Shown: in pieces, positions 1-5,595 of the stretch
How the letters are laid out: each line of letters starts with the position of its first letter
Position numbering within the stretch: position 1 is the first letter of the stretch
NCBI GenBank assembly: GCA_946056345.1
Contig: CAMGJH010000086.1
Span: 1 to 5,724, forward strand
Source: an uncultured Lentisphaeraceae bacterium
GTDB taxonomy: Bacteria; Verrucomicrobiota; Kiritimatiellia; RFP12; DVOR01
Direction: 5' to 3'
DNA: 5,724 nt
Program-made: the position numbers and the translations under genes
Notes under the pieces: generated by a model
Told to the model about the DNA's origin: nothing
What the model saw: the letters and a program-made list of their open reading frames with translations, nothing else
Databases searched by the model: none

Positions 1-2
1 TG

Positions 3-1973
3 CTCGTCACGCGCTCTGCCCTCCTGCGTCAACTGCGCAGCGATGCCACCAACAACCTCCTCTTCCAGCTGCCGCTCCTGGTGGCGCTGGCGTGTGTGGC
101 CACGGTGTGTATGCTCGTCAATGCCCTCTGCGTGGGGCTCGAGCAGAACCGTCTGCGTTATGCCCGCCTCCGGGCCCTGGGGATGAGCGCCGGGCAACTG
201 GCGCGTTTGGTGGCGGGCGAGGGGGCGGCTCTGACGGCCCTCGGCGGCTTGATGGGCTTTGCCCTGGGCGCGGGCTGCCTGGCGCGCTTCGTCATCCCCA
301 AACCGGCGGTCTTCCCGGATGGTCTGGCGGTGGGGTGGGTGACGGCCCTCTCAGTGGCCGGGCTTTTGGTGCTCTCGCTCCTGATTGCGTTGGTGGTGCC
401 GCTGCGCCGGGCCTTGGCCTTGCCGCCGTGCGCGATGCGCCTGAGCGAGGGCGCGTGGCGTTGCGCCCATCCATTGCGGCGGAGTTTGGGCGCGTTGGCC
501 TTGCTTGTGCCGGTGCTGCTGACCTTGGTGCGCTTTTCGCCGAACCCTTGGGTGCGCAGTGCATGGTTCCTCCTAGTAGGACTGCCGGCGGCGACAGCGG
601 GGCTGCTCCTCTTGGTCAAACCGCTCTTGGCCGCGTGCGAGGCGCTCTTGGCGCGACCTGTCGGGGCGCTCTTGGGGTTGCGCTTGGCCCTCATTCGGGG
701 GCTCTTGACGCGCGCCGCCTCGCGTAATGCCCGGATGGTCTTGACCTTGACGGCCGGCCTAGGGGCCTACTTCGCCATTCACATCTGGGGCGCCTCGCTG
801 ACCGATCCCTTCCTGCCCTCCAAGAACCTGCCGCCGGCCATCCTCTCCTTCCTGCCCAACGGCATCAGCCCCGAGGCCTACCGCGCTTGGCGCGCCCAGG
901 CAACCGCCCAGGAGGCCCCCTTGGCCGCCGCCACGCGCCCCTTCTCTGCCGAGCAATACCGTTTGCACGATGACGACTTTGCGGCCATCGAGGCGCGCAC
1001 TGGCTTGCAGCCCAAGCAGAACAACATCCTCCTGGTGGCCACGGAGGGCGAGCGCGGCGTCACCGTCACCGAAATGTTCGCGCGCCAGTGCCGCCTGGGC
1101 GTGGGCGATACCTTCCGCATTCAACGCAAGGAGCTCAATGGCACGGTCCACACCTTGCCGCTGACCATCACGGCCGTGGTCCGTTGCAACTGGCACCTCT
1201 TCACCGCCCGCGCGGGCCTACGTGCGCGTAACGGCAGCCCCTTCGGCACCTTGGGCCCGGTCTTTGTGGGCGCGGAGGTGGCCCGGGCGTGGGACCCTGA
1301 GCGCAACGACCGCATCCGCTTCCTGTGGCTGGACACCTTGCCGCCGGCGACCTCCGTCGAGGCGCTCTACTCGGCCACCGACCTCCTGGAACTCCAGCTG
1401 CAACAAATGGCCGAGCGCGATCCCCAGCCCTACCGCGCCACTTCACCCTGGGCAAAGGCTCCCGGGATGGCCCGCCGCGGACCGCCCCCCGGGGCCGCCC
1501 CGGTTGCCTTCCCTAACGCGGTGGTCCATCTGCGCGATGAAATCAGCCGTGGCACGCTAGCCCGTGCGGCCGAACTGTTGGGCGCTCTGGCGCGGATTCC
1601 GCTCTGGTCTCTGGCCATCCTCTGCACAGGCTTCATCTCCCTCTTGGCGGCCAACGTCCGCGCGATGGCCGGTGAACTGCGCACCCTCCACGCCATCGGG
1701 ATGACCTTCGCCCAGATGGGGCGCTTCCTCTTTGCCCAGGCGCTCCTCCTCTGCGTGGCGGCCATCCTCCTCTCGCTCCTGCTCGGGCTGACCATCGGCT
1801 GGGGCTTCACCGGCTGGACGCTCGCCTGGATGCCCTTTGGCGGCCTACCCACCACGCTTGTCCTGCCGGTTGGGCGGCTGGCGCAGGGTGGGGTAGTCCT
1901 GCTGGGAGCGGTGCTCCTGGTGACGCCTTGGCCGATTGCCCTCTTCCTGCGCCGCCTCTTCAAGCGCCCCTAA
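3..1973 (+). CDS. ABC transporter permease, FtsX/MacB-type, 5' end missing
   Basis: The reading frame is open from base 3, so the real start lies upstream; 656 residues are visible, ending in TAA. Hydrophobic segments fall into an FtsX pattern. A membrane helix near residues 22-45 is followed by a charged cytoplasmic stretch of the RYARLRALGMS type, then two more helices. A second membrane block follows, then a helix starting a new module (about bases 735-800). Next comes a soluble, presumably extracytoplasmic domain (about bases 800-1580), ending in a Pro/Ala/Gly-rich linker. Last is a terminal three-helix FtsX domain that repeats the same signature (ELRTLHAIGMT). Two copies of that signature mean two FtsX modules in one chain, as in large LolC/E- or YtrF-like permeases. 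Such proteins work with a separate ATPase, not visible here, in lipoprotein or peptide export or in mechanotransmission. The substrate cannot be told. The family call is firm; the role is not. Confidence 0.85.
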   Translation, partial: LVTRSALLRQLRSDATNNLLFQLPLLVALACVATVCMLVNALCVGLEQNRLRYARLRALGMSAGQLARLVAGEGAALTALGGLMGFALGAGCLARFVIPKPAVFPDGLAVGWVTALSVAGLLVLSLLIALVVPLRRALALPPCAMRLSEGAWRCAHPLRRSLGALALLVPVLLTLVRFSPNPWVRSAWFLLVGLPAATAGLLLLVKPLLAACEALLARPVGALLGLRLALIRGLLTRAASRNARMVLTLTAGLGAYFAIHIWGASLTDPFLPSKNLPPAILSFLPNGISPEAYRAWRAQATAQEAPLAAATRPFSAEQYRLHDDDFAAIEARTGLQPKQNNILLVATEGERGVTVTEMFARQCRLGVGDTFRIQRKELNGTVHTLPLTITAVVRCNWHLFTARAGLRARNGSPFGTLGPVFVGAEVARAWDPERNDRIRFLWLDTLPPATSVEALYSATDLLELQLQQMAERDPQPYRATSPWAKAPGMARRGPPPGAAPVAFPNAVVHLRDEISRGTLARAAELLGALARIPLWSLAILCTGFISLLAANVRAMAGELRTLHAIGMTFAQMGRFLFAQALLLCVAAILLSLLLGLTIGWGFTGWTLAWMPFGGLPTTLVLPVGRLAQGGVVLLGAVLLVTPWPIALFLRRLFKRP

Positions 1974-1986
1974 TGCCGCCTTCGCC

Positions 1987-3174
1987 GTGACCGCCCCCCG
2001 GGCCATCCTCCACGTAGATATGGATGCCTTCTTCGCATCCATCGAGCAGCACGACCACCCCGAGTGGCGCGGCAAGCCGGTCATTGTCGGCGCGCCGCCC
2101 GACCGCCGGGGCGTGGTCTCCACCTGTTCCTACGAGGCGCGGCGCTTCGGGGTCCACTCGGCGATGCCCTCGCGCCAGGCGGCCGAACTTTGCCCGGAGG
2201 GCATCTTCGTTCGCCCGCGAATGGCACGCTACCAGGAGATCAGCGCGGCCGTCTTCCACATCTTCGGGGAGAGCACCCCCTTCGTCGAGGGCTTGAGTTG
2301 CGACGAAGCCTTCCTGGATGTCACCGGCGTGCGCGGCCTCCTGGGCGCACCCGAGACCATCGCCCGCCGCCTCAAAGCGCGCATCCTCGCCGAGCTCGGC
2401 CTCACCTGTAGCGTGGGCGTGGCCCCCAACAAGTTCCTCGCCAAACTCGCCAGCGAAGAGCGCAAGCCCGACGGCCTCTTCGTCGTGCCGCCCGAGGGCG
2501 CACCCCTCCTCTCCTGGCTCGGGGCCAAGCCCATTGGGGCCCTTTGGGGCGTAGGTCCCAAACTGGCCGAACGCCTCGCCTCCGCCGACATCCGCCGCGT
2601 GCGCGACCTGCAGCAGGTCGACCCCGAGCGTCTGCGCGCGCTGACCACTCCCGGTGTGGCCGACCACCTCCTCGCCATCGCCTTCGGGCGCGACGATCGC
2701 CCCGTCACCCCCGAGCGCGAAGAGAAGTCCCTCTCCCGCGAGCACACCTATCCCGAGGATGTCACCTCCCCTGAGCTCCTCCGCCAGACCTTGCGAGAGA
2801 TTGCCTTCGATGTCGGCCGCCGTCTGCGTGAAGCCGGCATCTGGGCCAAGACCGGCCGCCTCAAGATCCGCTACGCCGGCTTCCGCACCGTCACCCGCCA
2901 AGCCGCCTTCGCCGTCCCCGTCTGCGACGACCGTGCCCTGCGCGAAATGGCCTGGGACCTCCTCGCCCGCCACCTGGAGCCCGACACCCCCGTCCGCCTC
3001 ATCGGCTTTGGCGCTGAGAACCTCACCGCCTCCCCCTCGCCCTATGGCGAAGACGACCTCTTTGCCACCGATGCCGCCGCCCATCCCCGCGAACGCGAAG
3101 AACGCCTCTGCGCCACCCTCGACCGCCTCCGCGCGCGCTACGCCTCCGCCTTTTCCTTCCCCGATACGCCCTAA
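1987..3174 (+). CDS. dinB: DNA polymerase IV (Y-family translesion polymerase)
   Basis: This encodes 395 residues, a normal Pol IV length. The enzyme copies past damaged bases with low fidelity in the cytoplasm. Visible palm and finger motifs: HVDMDAFFASIEQ, with metal ligand D11 and steric-gate F16; the finger motif SYEARRFGV at 48-56; LSCDEAFLD, with catalytic D106 and E107; and SVGVAPNKFLAKLASE at 142-157. The thumb has a helix-hairpin-helix around 182-205 (KPIGALWGVGPKLAERL), and the little-finger domain covers about 247-347. At 355-359 the sequence EDDLF sits where relatives carry a QLSLF-like sliding-clamp motif; the glutamine is absent. I chose GTG at 1987 because it puts the DMD motif 10 residues in, as in relatives. 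TTG at 1936 would overlap the permease by 38 bases. There is no clear Shine-Dalgarno sequence, so translation may be coupled to the permease, 13 bases upstream. No LexA-type site was recognised. Confidence 0.95.
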   Translation: MTAPRAILHVDMDAFFASIEQHDHPEWRGKPVIVGAPPDRRGVVSTCSYEARRFGVHSAMPSRQAAELCPEGIFVRPRMARYQEISAAVFHIFGESTPFVEGLSCDEAFLDVTGVRGLLGAPETIARRLKARILAELGLTCSVGVAPNKFLAKLASEERKPDGLFVVPPEGAPLLSWLGAKPIGALWGVGPKLAERLASADIRRVRDLQQVDPERLRALTTPGVADHLLAIAFGRDDRPVTPEREEKSLSREHTYPEDVTSPELLRQTLREIAFDVGRRLREAGIWAKTGRLKIRYAGFRTVTRQAAFAVPVCDDRALREMAWDLLARHLEPDTPVRLIGFGAENLTASPSPYGEDDLFATDAAAHPREREERLCATLDRLRARYASAFSFPDTP

Positions 3175-3267
3175 CAACCCACTTCCCCGCCAGCGTTATG
3201 GGGTGGCGGCTCGCCCCCACACCACTCGGCAGGGCGATGACATAGTTCCTGCGGACTTGCTCGCCCT
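3175..3267. other. Spacer after dinB, no gene seen
   Basis: This is a short GC-rich stretch between the dinB stop codon and the first long repeat. It contains an imperfect inverted repeat at 3199-3219 (TGGG...CCCA outer arms, GGCG/CGCC inner arms, a two-base bulge) but no T-tract follows it. I see no coding potential and no promoter. Confidence 0.5.
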
Positions 3268-3358
3268 GCACCTCGGGCCGCTTTACATTTTTGTCCGCCC
3301 CGGGTTGACCTCGAGGTAGGCCCGGGTTGACCCTCGACCCGGGCCGGGTCCGTTTTGG
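3268..3358 (+). repeat. 91-bp direct repeat, copy 1
   Basis: This block begins GCACCTCGGGCCGC and ends CGTTTTGG. It recurs at 3708-3798 with 88 of 91 bases identical. It contains two in-phase CCCGGGTTGACC words 22 bp apart and a 10-bp palindrome ACCTCGAGGT (3308-3317). It also has a 15-bp perfect palindrome GACCCGG-G-CCGGGTC (3336-3350). It forms the left end of the 22-bp-periodic array. Confidence 0.95.
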
Positions 3359-3377
3359 GCCCGCCCCGAGGCCGATT

Positions 3378-3465
3378 ATTAAGACTGAGACTTAATTCAA
3401 TTAAGACTAACTGTTATTTCAATTAAGACTCAGGGTTAATTCAATTAAGACTGAGTCTTATTAAT
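3378..3465 (+). repeat. AT-rich 22-bp tandem repeat, family A (4 units)
   Basis: ATTAAGACT occurs at 3378, 3400, 3422 and 3444, exactly 22 bp apart. Each unit has this constant nonamer, a variable core of about 5 bases (GAGAC, AACTG, CAGGG, GAGTC), and a tail of the TTAATTCA type that diverges in the last unit. Junctions form TTAATT-C-AATTAA palindromes (centres 3398 and 3442). The last unit adds TAAGACT-G-AGTCTTA (3446-3460). Confidence 0.92.
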
Positions 3466-3533
3466 TCCGCTCGCCCCGGGTTCATTTCGCATCCGCCCCG
3501 GGTTCGTTTTGGGCCCGGGGCCGGTTGAATTAA

Positions 3534-3599
3534 TAAGTCCAGGACTTATCGGAATTAAGTGGTGGACTTATCGCCGATAAGTGGTGGACTTATTAGTTC
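3534..3599 (+). repeat. AT-rich 22-bp tandem repeat, family B (3 units)
   Basis: TAAGT occurs at 3534, 3556 and 3578, each followed by (C/G)(C/G)NGGACTTAT. The period is 22 bp and lies exactly in register with family A (3446 to 3534 is 88 bp, or 4 x 22). Unit 1 is a perfect 17-bp palindrome around A3541. Units 2 and 3 are interrupted palindromes with TAAGT/ACTTA arms around GGTGG. The junction of units 2 and 3 is another perfect 17-bp palindrome (centre 3574). Confidence 0.92.
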
Positions 3600-3621
3600 G
3601 CCTCGGGGCGGGTGGTTTTTT
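3599..3621 (+). terminator. Possible weak rho-independent terminator at the array end
   Basis: CGCC (3599-3602), loop TCGG, and GGCG (3607-3610) form a four-base GC stem that two G-T pairs may extend. A run of six T follows at 3616-3621. The short stem and the gap before the T run make this weak. If real, it would end a transcript reading through from dinB and the array. Confidence 0.25.
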
Positions 3622-3622
3622 C

Positions 3623-3643
3623 GATAGGCGATAGACGATAGAT
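3623..3643 (+). repeat. 7-bp tandem repeat GATAGRY-like, 3 units
   Basis: GATAGGC, GATAGAC and GATAGAT follow one another without gaps, directly after the 22-bp array. It resembles the short tandem heptamer repeats found in spacers of some bacteria. No function is evident. Confidence 0.7.
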
Positions 3644-3707
3644 GAGAAAGCTGTCGCCGAAGGTAGAAAGCCCGGCCAAAGAACTGCCACTTCCTCCGTC
3701 TCGGCAC

Positions 3708-3798
3708 GCACCTCGGGCCGCTTTACATTTTTGTCCGCCCCGGGTTGACCTCGAGGTAGGCCCGGGTTGACCCTCGATCCGGGCCTGGTTCGTTTTGG
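3708..3798 (+). repeat. 91-bp direct repeat, copy 2
   Basis: This matches 3268-3358 except at three sites where copy 2 has T (3778, 3786, 3790; copy 1 has C, G, C). The changes break the 15-bp palindrome that copy 1 has at 3336-3350. The offset is 440 bp, exactly 20 x 22. The following unit at 3801 (CCGGGGCGG...) still resembles the array units at 3515 and 3603, so a remnant of the 22-bp array runs to about 3822. Confidence 0.95.
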
Positions 3799-3843
3799 CC
3801 CCGGGGCGGCGGCCTCCAGGACCTACCCGGCGCGGTACGCCCC

Positions 3844-3871
3844 TGTCGCCTGTCGATTGCCGACTGTCGAC
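3844..3871 (+). repeat. 7-bp tandem repeat TGTCGAC-like, 4 units
   Basis: TGTCGCC, TGTCGAT, TGCCGAC and TGTCGAC are contiguous heptamers, 30 bp upstream of the promoter -35 box. The word differs from the GATAG heptamers at 3623 but the period is the same. Confidence 0.75.
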
Positions 3872-3900
3872 CTCTAGCGAAGCAAGCCCGTCAATTCTCG

Positions 3901-3929
3901 TTGACTTTCGCGCTCGCCGGGGGTATACT
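3901..3929 (+). promoter_or_regulatory. Strong sigma70-type promoter for the GTPase gene
   Basis: The -35 box TTGACT (3901-3906) and -10 box TATACT (3924-3929) are separated by the ideal 17 bp. Each differs from consensus at one position. The predicted transcript would start near 3936. No other intact promoter pair was noticed between dinB and the GTPase gene, so this one probably drives the downstream genes. The phased repeats end about 80-100 bp upstream. Confidence 0.75.
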
Positions 3930-3935
3930 AGTAGC

Positions 3936-4205
3936 ACATAGTTTGATTCGGGCGATGTCCTAGACCTCTCGCCGTCTCAGACGCATAGTTGCGTCACGCA
4001 ACCACATTCGTTCAAGAGAAACTAGCACTTTCGACGCACGAACGAAGCGGCTGCGGAGACGCGCTAGGGTTATATCCCCTGGCGTGTTTCCCCGTACTGT
4101 TTTCGTGCAAGGCTGTGCTAGGCCCCTCTTGGAAACATCCGGCAGGAGACACGCCTTTATTGTGTGTGCCGCCTGCAGCAGGAGAAGAAACCACGCGGAG
4201 GCCTT
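3936..4205 (+). other. Long structured 5' leader of the GTPase gene
   Basis: About 270 nt separate the predicted transcription start from the ATG, with no credible coding frame. Hairpins seen by eye are GTTGCG-TCA-CGCAAC (3988-4002, six perfect pairs), a longer bulged stem around 4059-4085 (ACGC...GCGT, with AGGG/CCCT inner arms) and CCTGC-A-GCAGG (4172-4182), just upstream of the ribosome-binding site. I recognise no known riboswitch or T-box, and see no T-tract terminator. A cis-regulatory role is inference. Confidence 0.4.
4197..4201 (+). promoter_or_regulatory. Ribosome-binding site that decides the GTPase start
   Basis: GGAGG lies four bases before ATG 4206. This favours 4206 over the in-frame GTG at 4164, which would add 14 residues unlike any GTPase N-terminus before the first beta strand. 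Confidence 0.8.
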
Positions 4206-5585
4206 ATGGGCAACATTACATTCTTAGGGGTTGAAGGCAGCGGCAAGACGGTTCTCACGATGGCGTTGGTGAACCTCTTTAAGGCGCACGCGCAGGAGGG
4301 GTGGTTTTTGCGGCCGGAGACGCGCTCGGCCTTTCGCTTTGTCGAGCAGGTGCCGCCGGTTCTGGAGCCAGGGTCGCTCCCCCATCAGACGACCGAGTTG
4401 TGTCACCTGGCGATGAGTGTGGTGAAGGATGGTGAAGTCCAGCGGGTCTTTGACATTCTTGACTACCCTGGCGAACTCTATCGCCTCGCCTTTCTCGATG
4501 CCAAGGATGACCCCGATCCCGCCACCTTCCAAGCGCGTGTCGAGGCCAACCGGGAAGAGATCCGCGCCCTCCTCAGCCATCTCCAAGGTTCGGACCGCGT
4601 CTACGTCCTCTTCAACCTCGCCGACGCGCAGGACCTCGTCCACAACACCAAGAACCTCGATGCGGTTTGGGTGACAAACGCCTGCCTCGACTACCTCCAC
4701 CGCCTCCCCTCGCACCCCGAAATCGCCCTCCTCCTTACCCAAATTGACCTCTACGGTGACCTCGACGACCCCACCCTCCCCCCCCGCCACATCGCCGAAC
4801 AGTCCCTCCCCCTCATCACGCGCAACTTCCCCAACCTCTCCATCCAGGCCGTCTCCGCCCTCGGCCCCGCCTCCGGCCCCTTCGGTATTAACAACCTCCT
4901 TGCCAACTGCCTCAAAGATACCTTCGTAGTACAGAATTATCTTCATGTTGATCTTAAATCTGCTCTTGCCTATTTTTTAGAGAAGGCTTCTAATTTTACC
5001 CGGGAACCCTCTTCAGAAACACTATCTATCGCGCAATACGCCTCTAAAAAGGTTATTGATTTTTACTCTACAATAGCCCGTGCAAGGATTTGGTTTCTTC
5101 CCCCTATATACACTAACGCCTCTGCAAATTATCTAGTTGCACTTGTTCAGGATTGGTCGATTGTAGTCCAAAAATATCAAATGTACGGAAAACAATTCTG
5201 TTCTATGCCAGGCACTTACGCTGATTTTGAGCCGCTTACCGAAGAGGCTGAGAAGTGGCTTAATATTGGGCGCATTGCCTATCAAAAAGGAGAATTGTAC
5301 GAACAGAAAGTGACCCGTATCGCAGAGGTGATGTCGTGGTCCGCAGTATCCCTGATTCTCTTATTCATTTCATGCTTATTTTGTTTCCTTCAGGGTGGGA
5401 ACATAAGAAAGATCTTTGGAGTTTGTCTATTTACATTAAGTGCAATTAGTGCTGGAATGGCATATCTAGGGCATAATAACTTACAATGTGTCTGGGCTAC
5501 CAAGTCTGGAAAAGACCTCATAATTGTGTTGTGTGGGGCAATCATTACGGCAAGTGTACTGCTTGCAGTTCTTTTCATAGCATAG
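4206..5585 (+). CDS. Membrane-anchored Ras-like/TRAFAC GTPase, mosaic gene
   Basis: This encodes 459 residues. The N-terminal G domain (about 1-235) has all five motifs: P-loop GVEGSGKT (8-15), a switch-I Thr at 62/63, DYPGE (86-90), TQID (178-181, in place of NKxD) and VSAL (216-219). The middle (about 240-370) is not recognised. Three hydrophobic segments follow (about 376-396, 402-421, 437-458), so the protein is probably held in the inner membrane by its C-terminus with the GTPase in the cytoplasm. The DxPGE motif and large inserts recall the double-GTPase-like (DO-GTPase) families of predicted bacterial conflict and signalling systems; that assignment is inference. Base composition breaks near 4919 (residue 238): 60-base samples before it are 65-67% GC (4741-4860), and after it 37-45% (4981-5100). 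It has its own promoter and leader and is followed after 10 bases by another membrane gene. Confidence 0.85.
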   Translation: MGNITFLGVEGSGKTVLTMALVNLFKAHAQEGWFLRPETRSAFRFVEQVPPVLEPGSLPHQTTELCHLAMSVVKDGEVQRVFDILDYPGELYRLAFLDAKDDPDPATFQARVEANREEIRALLSHLQGSDRVYVLFNLADAQDLVHNTKNLDAVWVTNACLDYLHRLPSHPEIALLLTQIDLYGDLDDPTLPPRHIAEQSLPLITRNFPNLSIQAVSALGPASGPFGINNLLANCLKDTFVVQNYLHVDLKSALAYFLEKASNFTREPSSETLSIAQYASKKVIDFYSTIARARIWFLPPIYTNASANYLVALVQDWSIVVQKYQMYGKQFCSMPGTYADFEPLTEEAEKWLNIGRIAYQKGELYEQKVTRIAEVMSWSAVSLILLFISCLFCFLQGGNIRKIFGVCLFTLSAISAGMAYLGHNNLQCVWATKSGKDLIIVLCGAIITASVLLAVLFIA

Positions 5586-5587
5586 GA
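5584..5587 (+). promoter_or_regulatory. Ribosome-binding site overlapping the GTPase stop codon
   Basis: AGGA overlaps the TAG stop (5583-5585) and sits eight bases before ATG 5596, a good spacing. The overlap suggests that the two genes are translated from one message. Confidence 0.6.
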
Positions 5588-5595
5588 ATACTATA

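Larger units (their letters stand above)
3273..3624 (+). repeat. 22-bp-periodic compound array with palindromes on an 11-bp lattice
   Basis: Sixteen 22-bp units can be written in one register from 3273 without any indel. GC-rich units (starts 3295, 3317, 3339, 3471, 3493) centre on CCCGGGTT or its variants. AT-rich units A (3383, 3405, 3427, 3449) start with GACT, and the first three end AATTAA. AT-rich units B (3537, 3559, 3581) carry GGACTTAT. Units at 3361 and 3515 have a GC-rich head and an AT-rich tail, so the families share one framework. Odd-length palindromes are centred at 3343, 3398, 3442, 3453, 3541, 3563, 3574 and 3585. All these positions differ by multiples of 11. The best are ATAAGTCC-A-GGACTTAT (3533-3549) and ACTTATCG-C-CGATAAGT (3566-3582). 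It is not a CRISPR array, as there is no repeat/spacer alternation. Function unknown; a phased protein-binding array or a structured RNA are possible. Confidence 0.85.

Noticed and set aside
1936..1986. TTG start for dinB overlapping the permease
   Set aside because: The added 17 residues are Ser/Ala-rich and absent from Pol IV proteins; GTG 1987 gives the normal N-terminus.
1960..3177. 405-residue frame on the minus strand opposite dinB
   Set aside because: It lies antiparallel to a gene with every Pol IV motif, is Gly/Ala/Glu-rich, and has no recognisable motif; it is a by-product of high GC.
3199..3220. Terminator directly after dinB
   Set aside because: The stem has a two-base bulge and no T run follows.
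2654..3319. 221-residue + strand frame overlapping the end of dinB
   Set aside because: Its composition is almost all Pro/Ser/Ala and it is out of frame with dinB; a shadow of C-ending codons.
3304..3331. Promoters at the repeated TTGACC words
   Set aside because: No -10-like hexamer lies at a suitable distance; the words are part of the GC-rich repeat unit.
3273..3624. CRISPR array
   Set aside because: The units are contiguous 22-bp tandem copies with graded divergence. There are no constant repeats separated by unique spacers, and no cas genes.
3593..3937. 114-residue minus-strand frame in the spacer
   Set aside because: It runs through the repeats and the promoter, is Arg/Gly/Ser-rich, and has no motif.
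4164..4205. Upstream GTG start for the GTPase gene
   Set aside because: GGAGG sits just before ATG 4206, and the extra 14 residues do not look like part of the GTPase fold.
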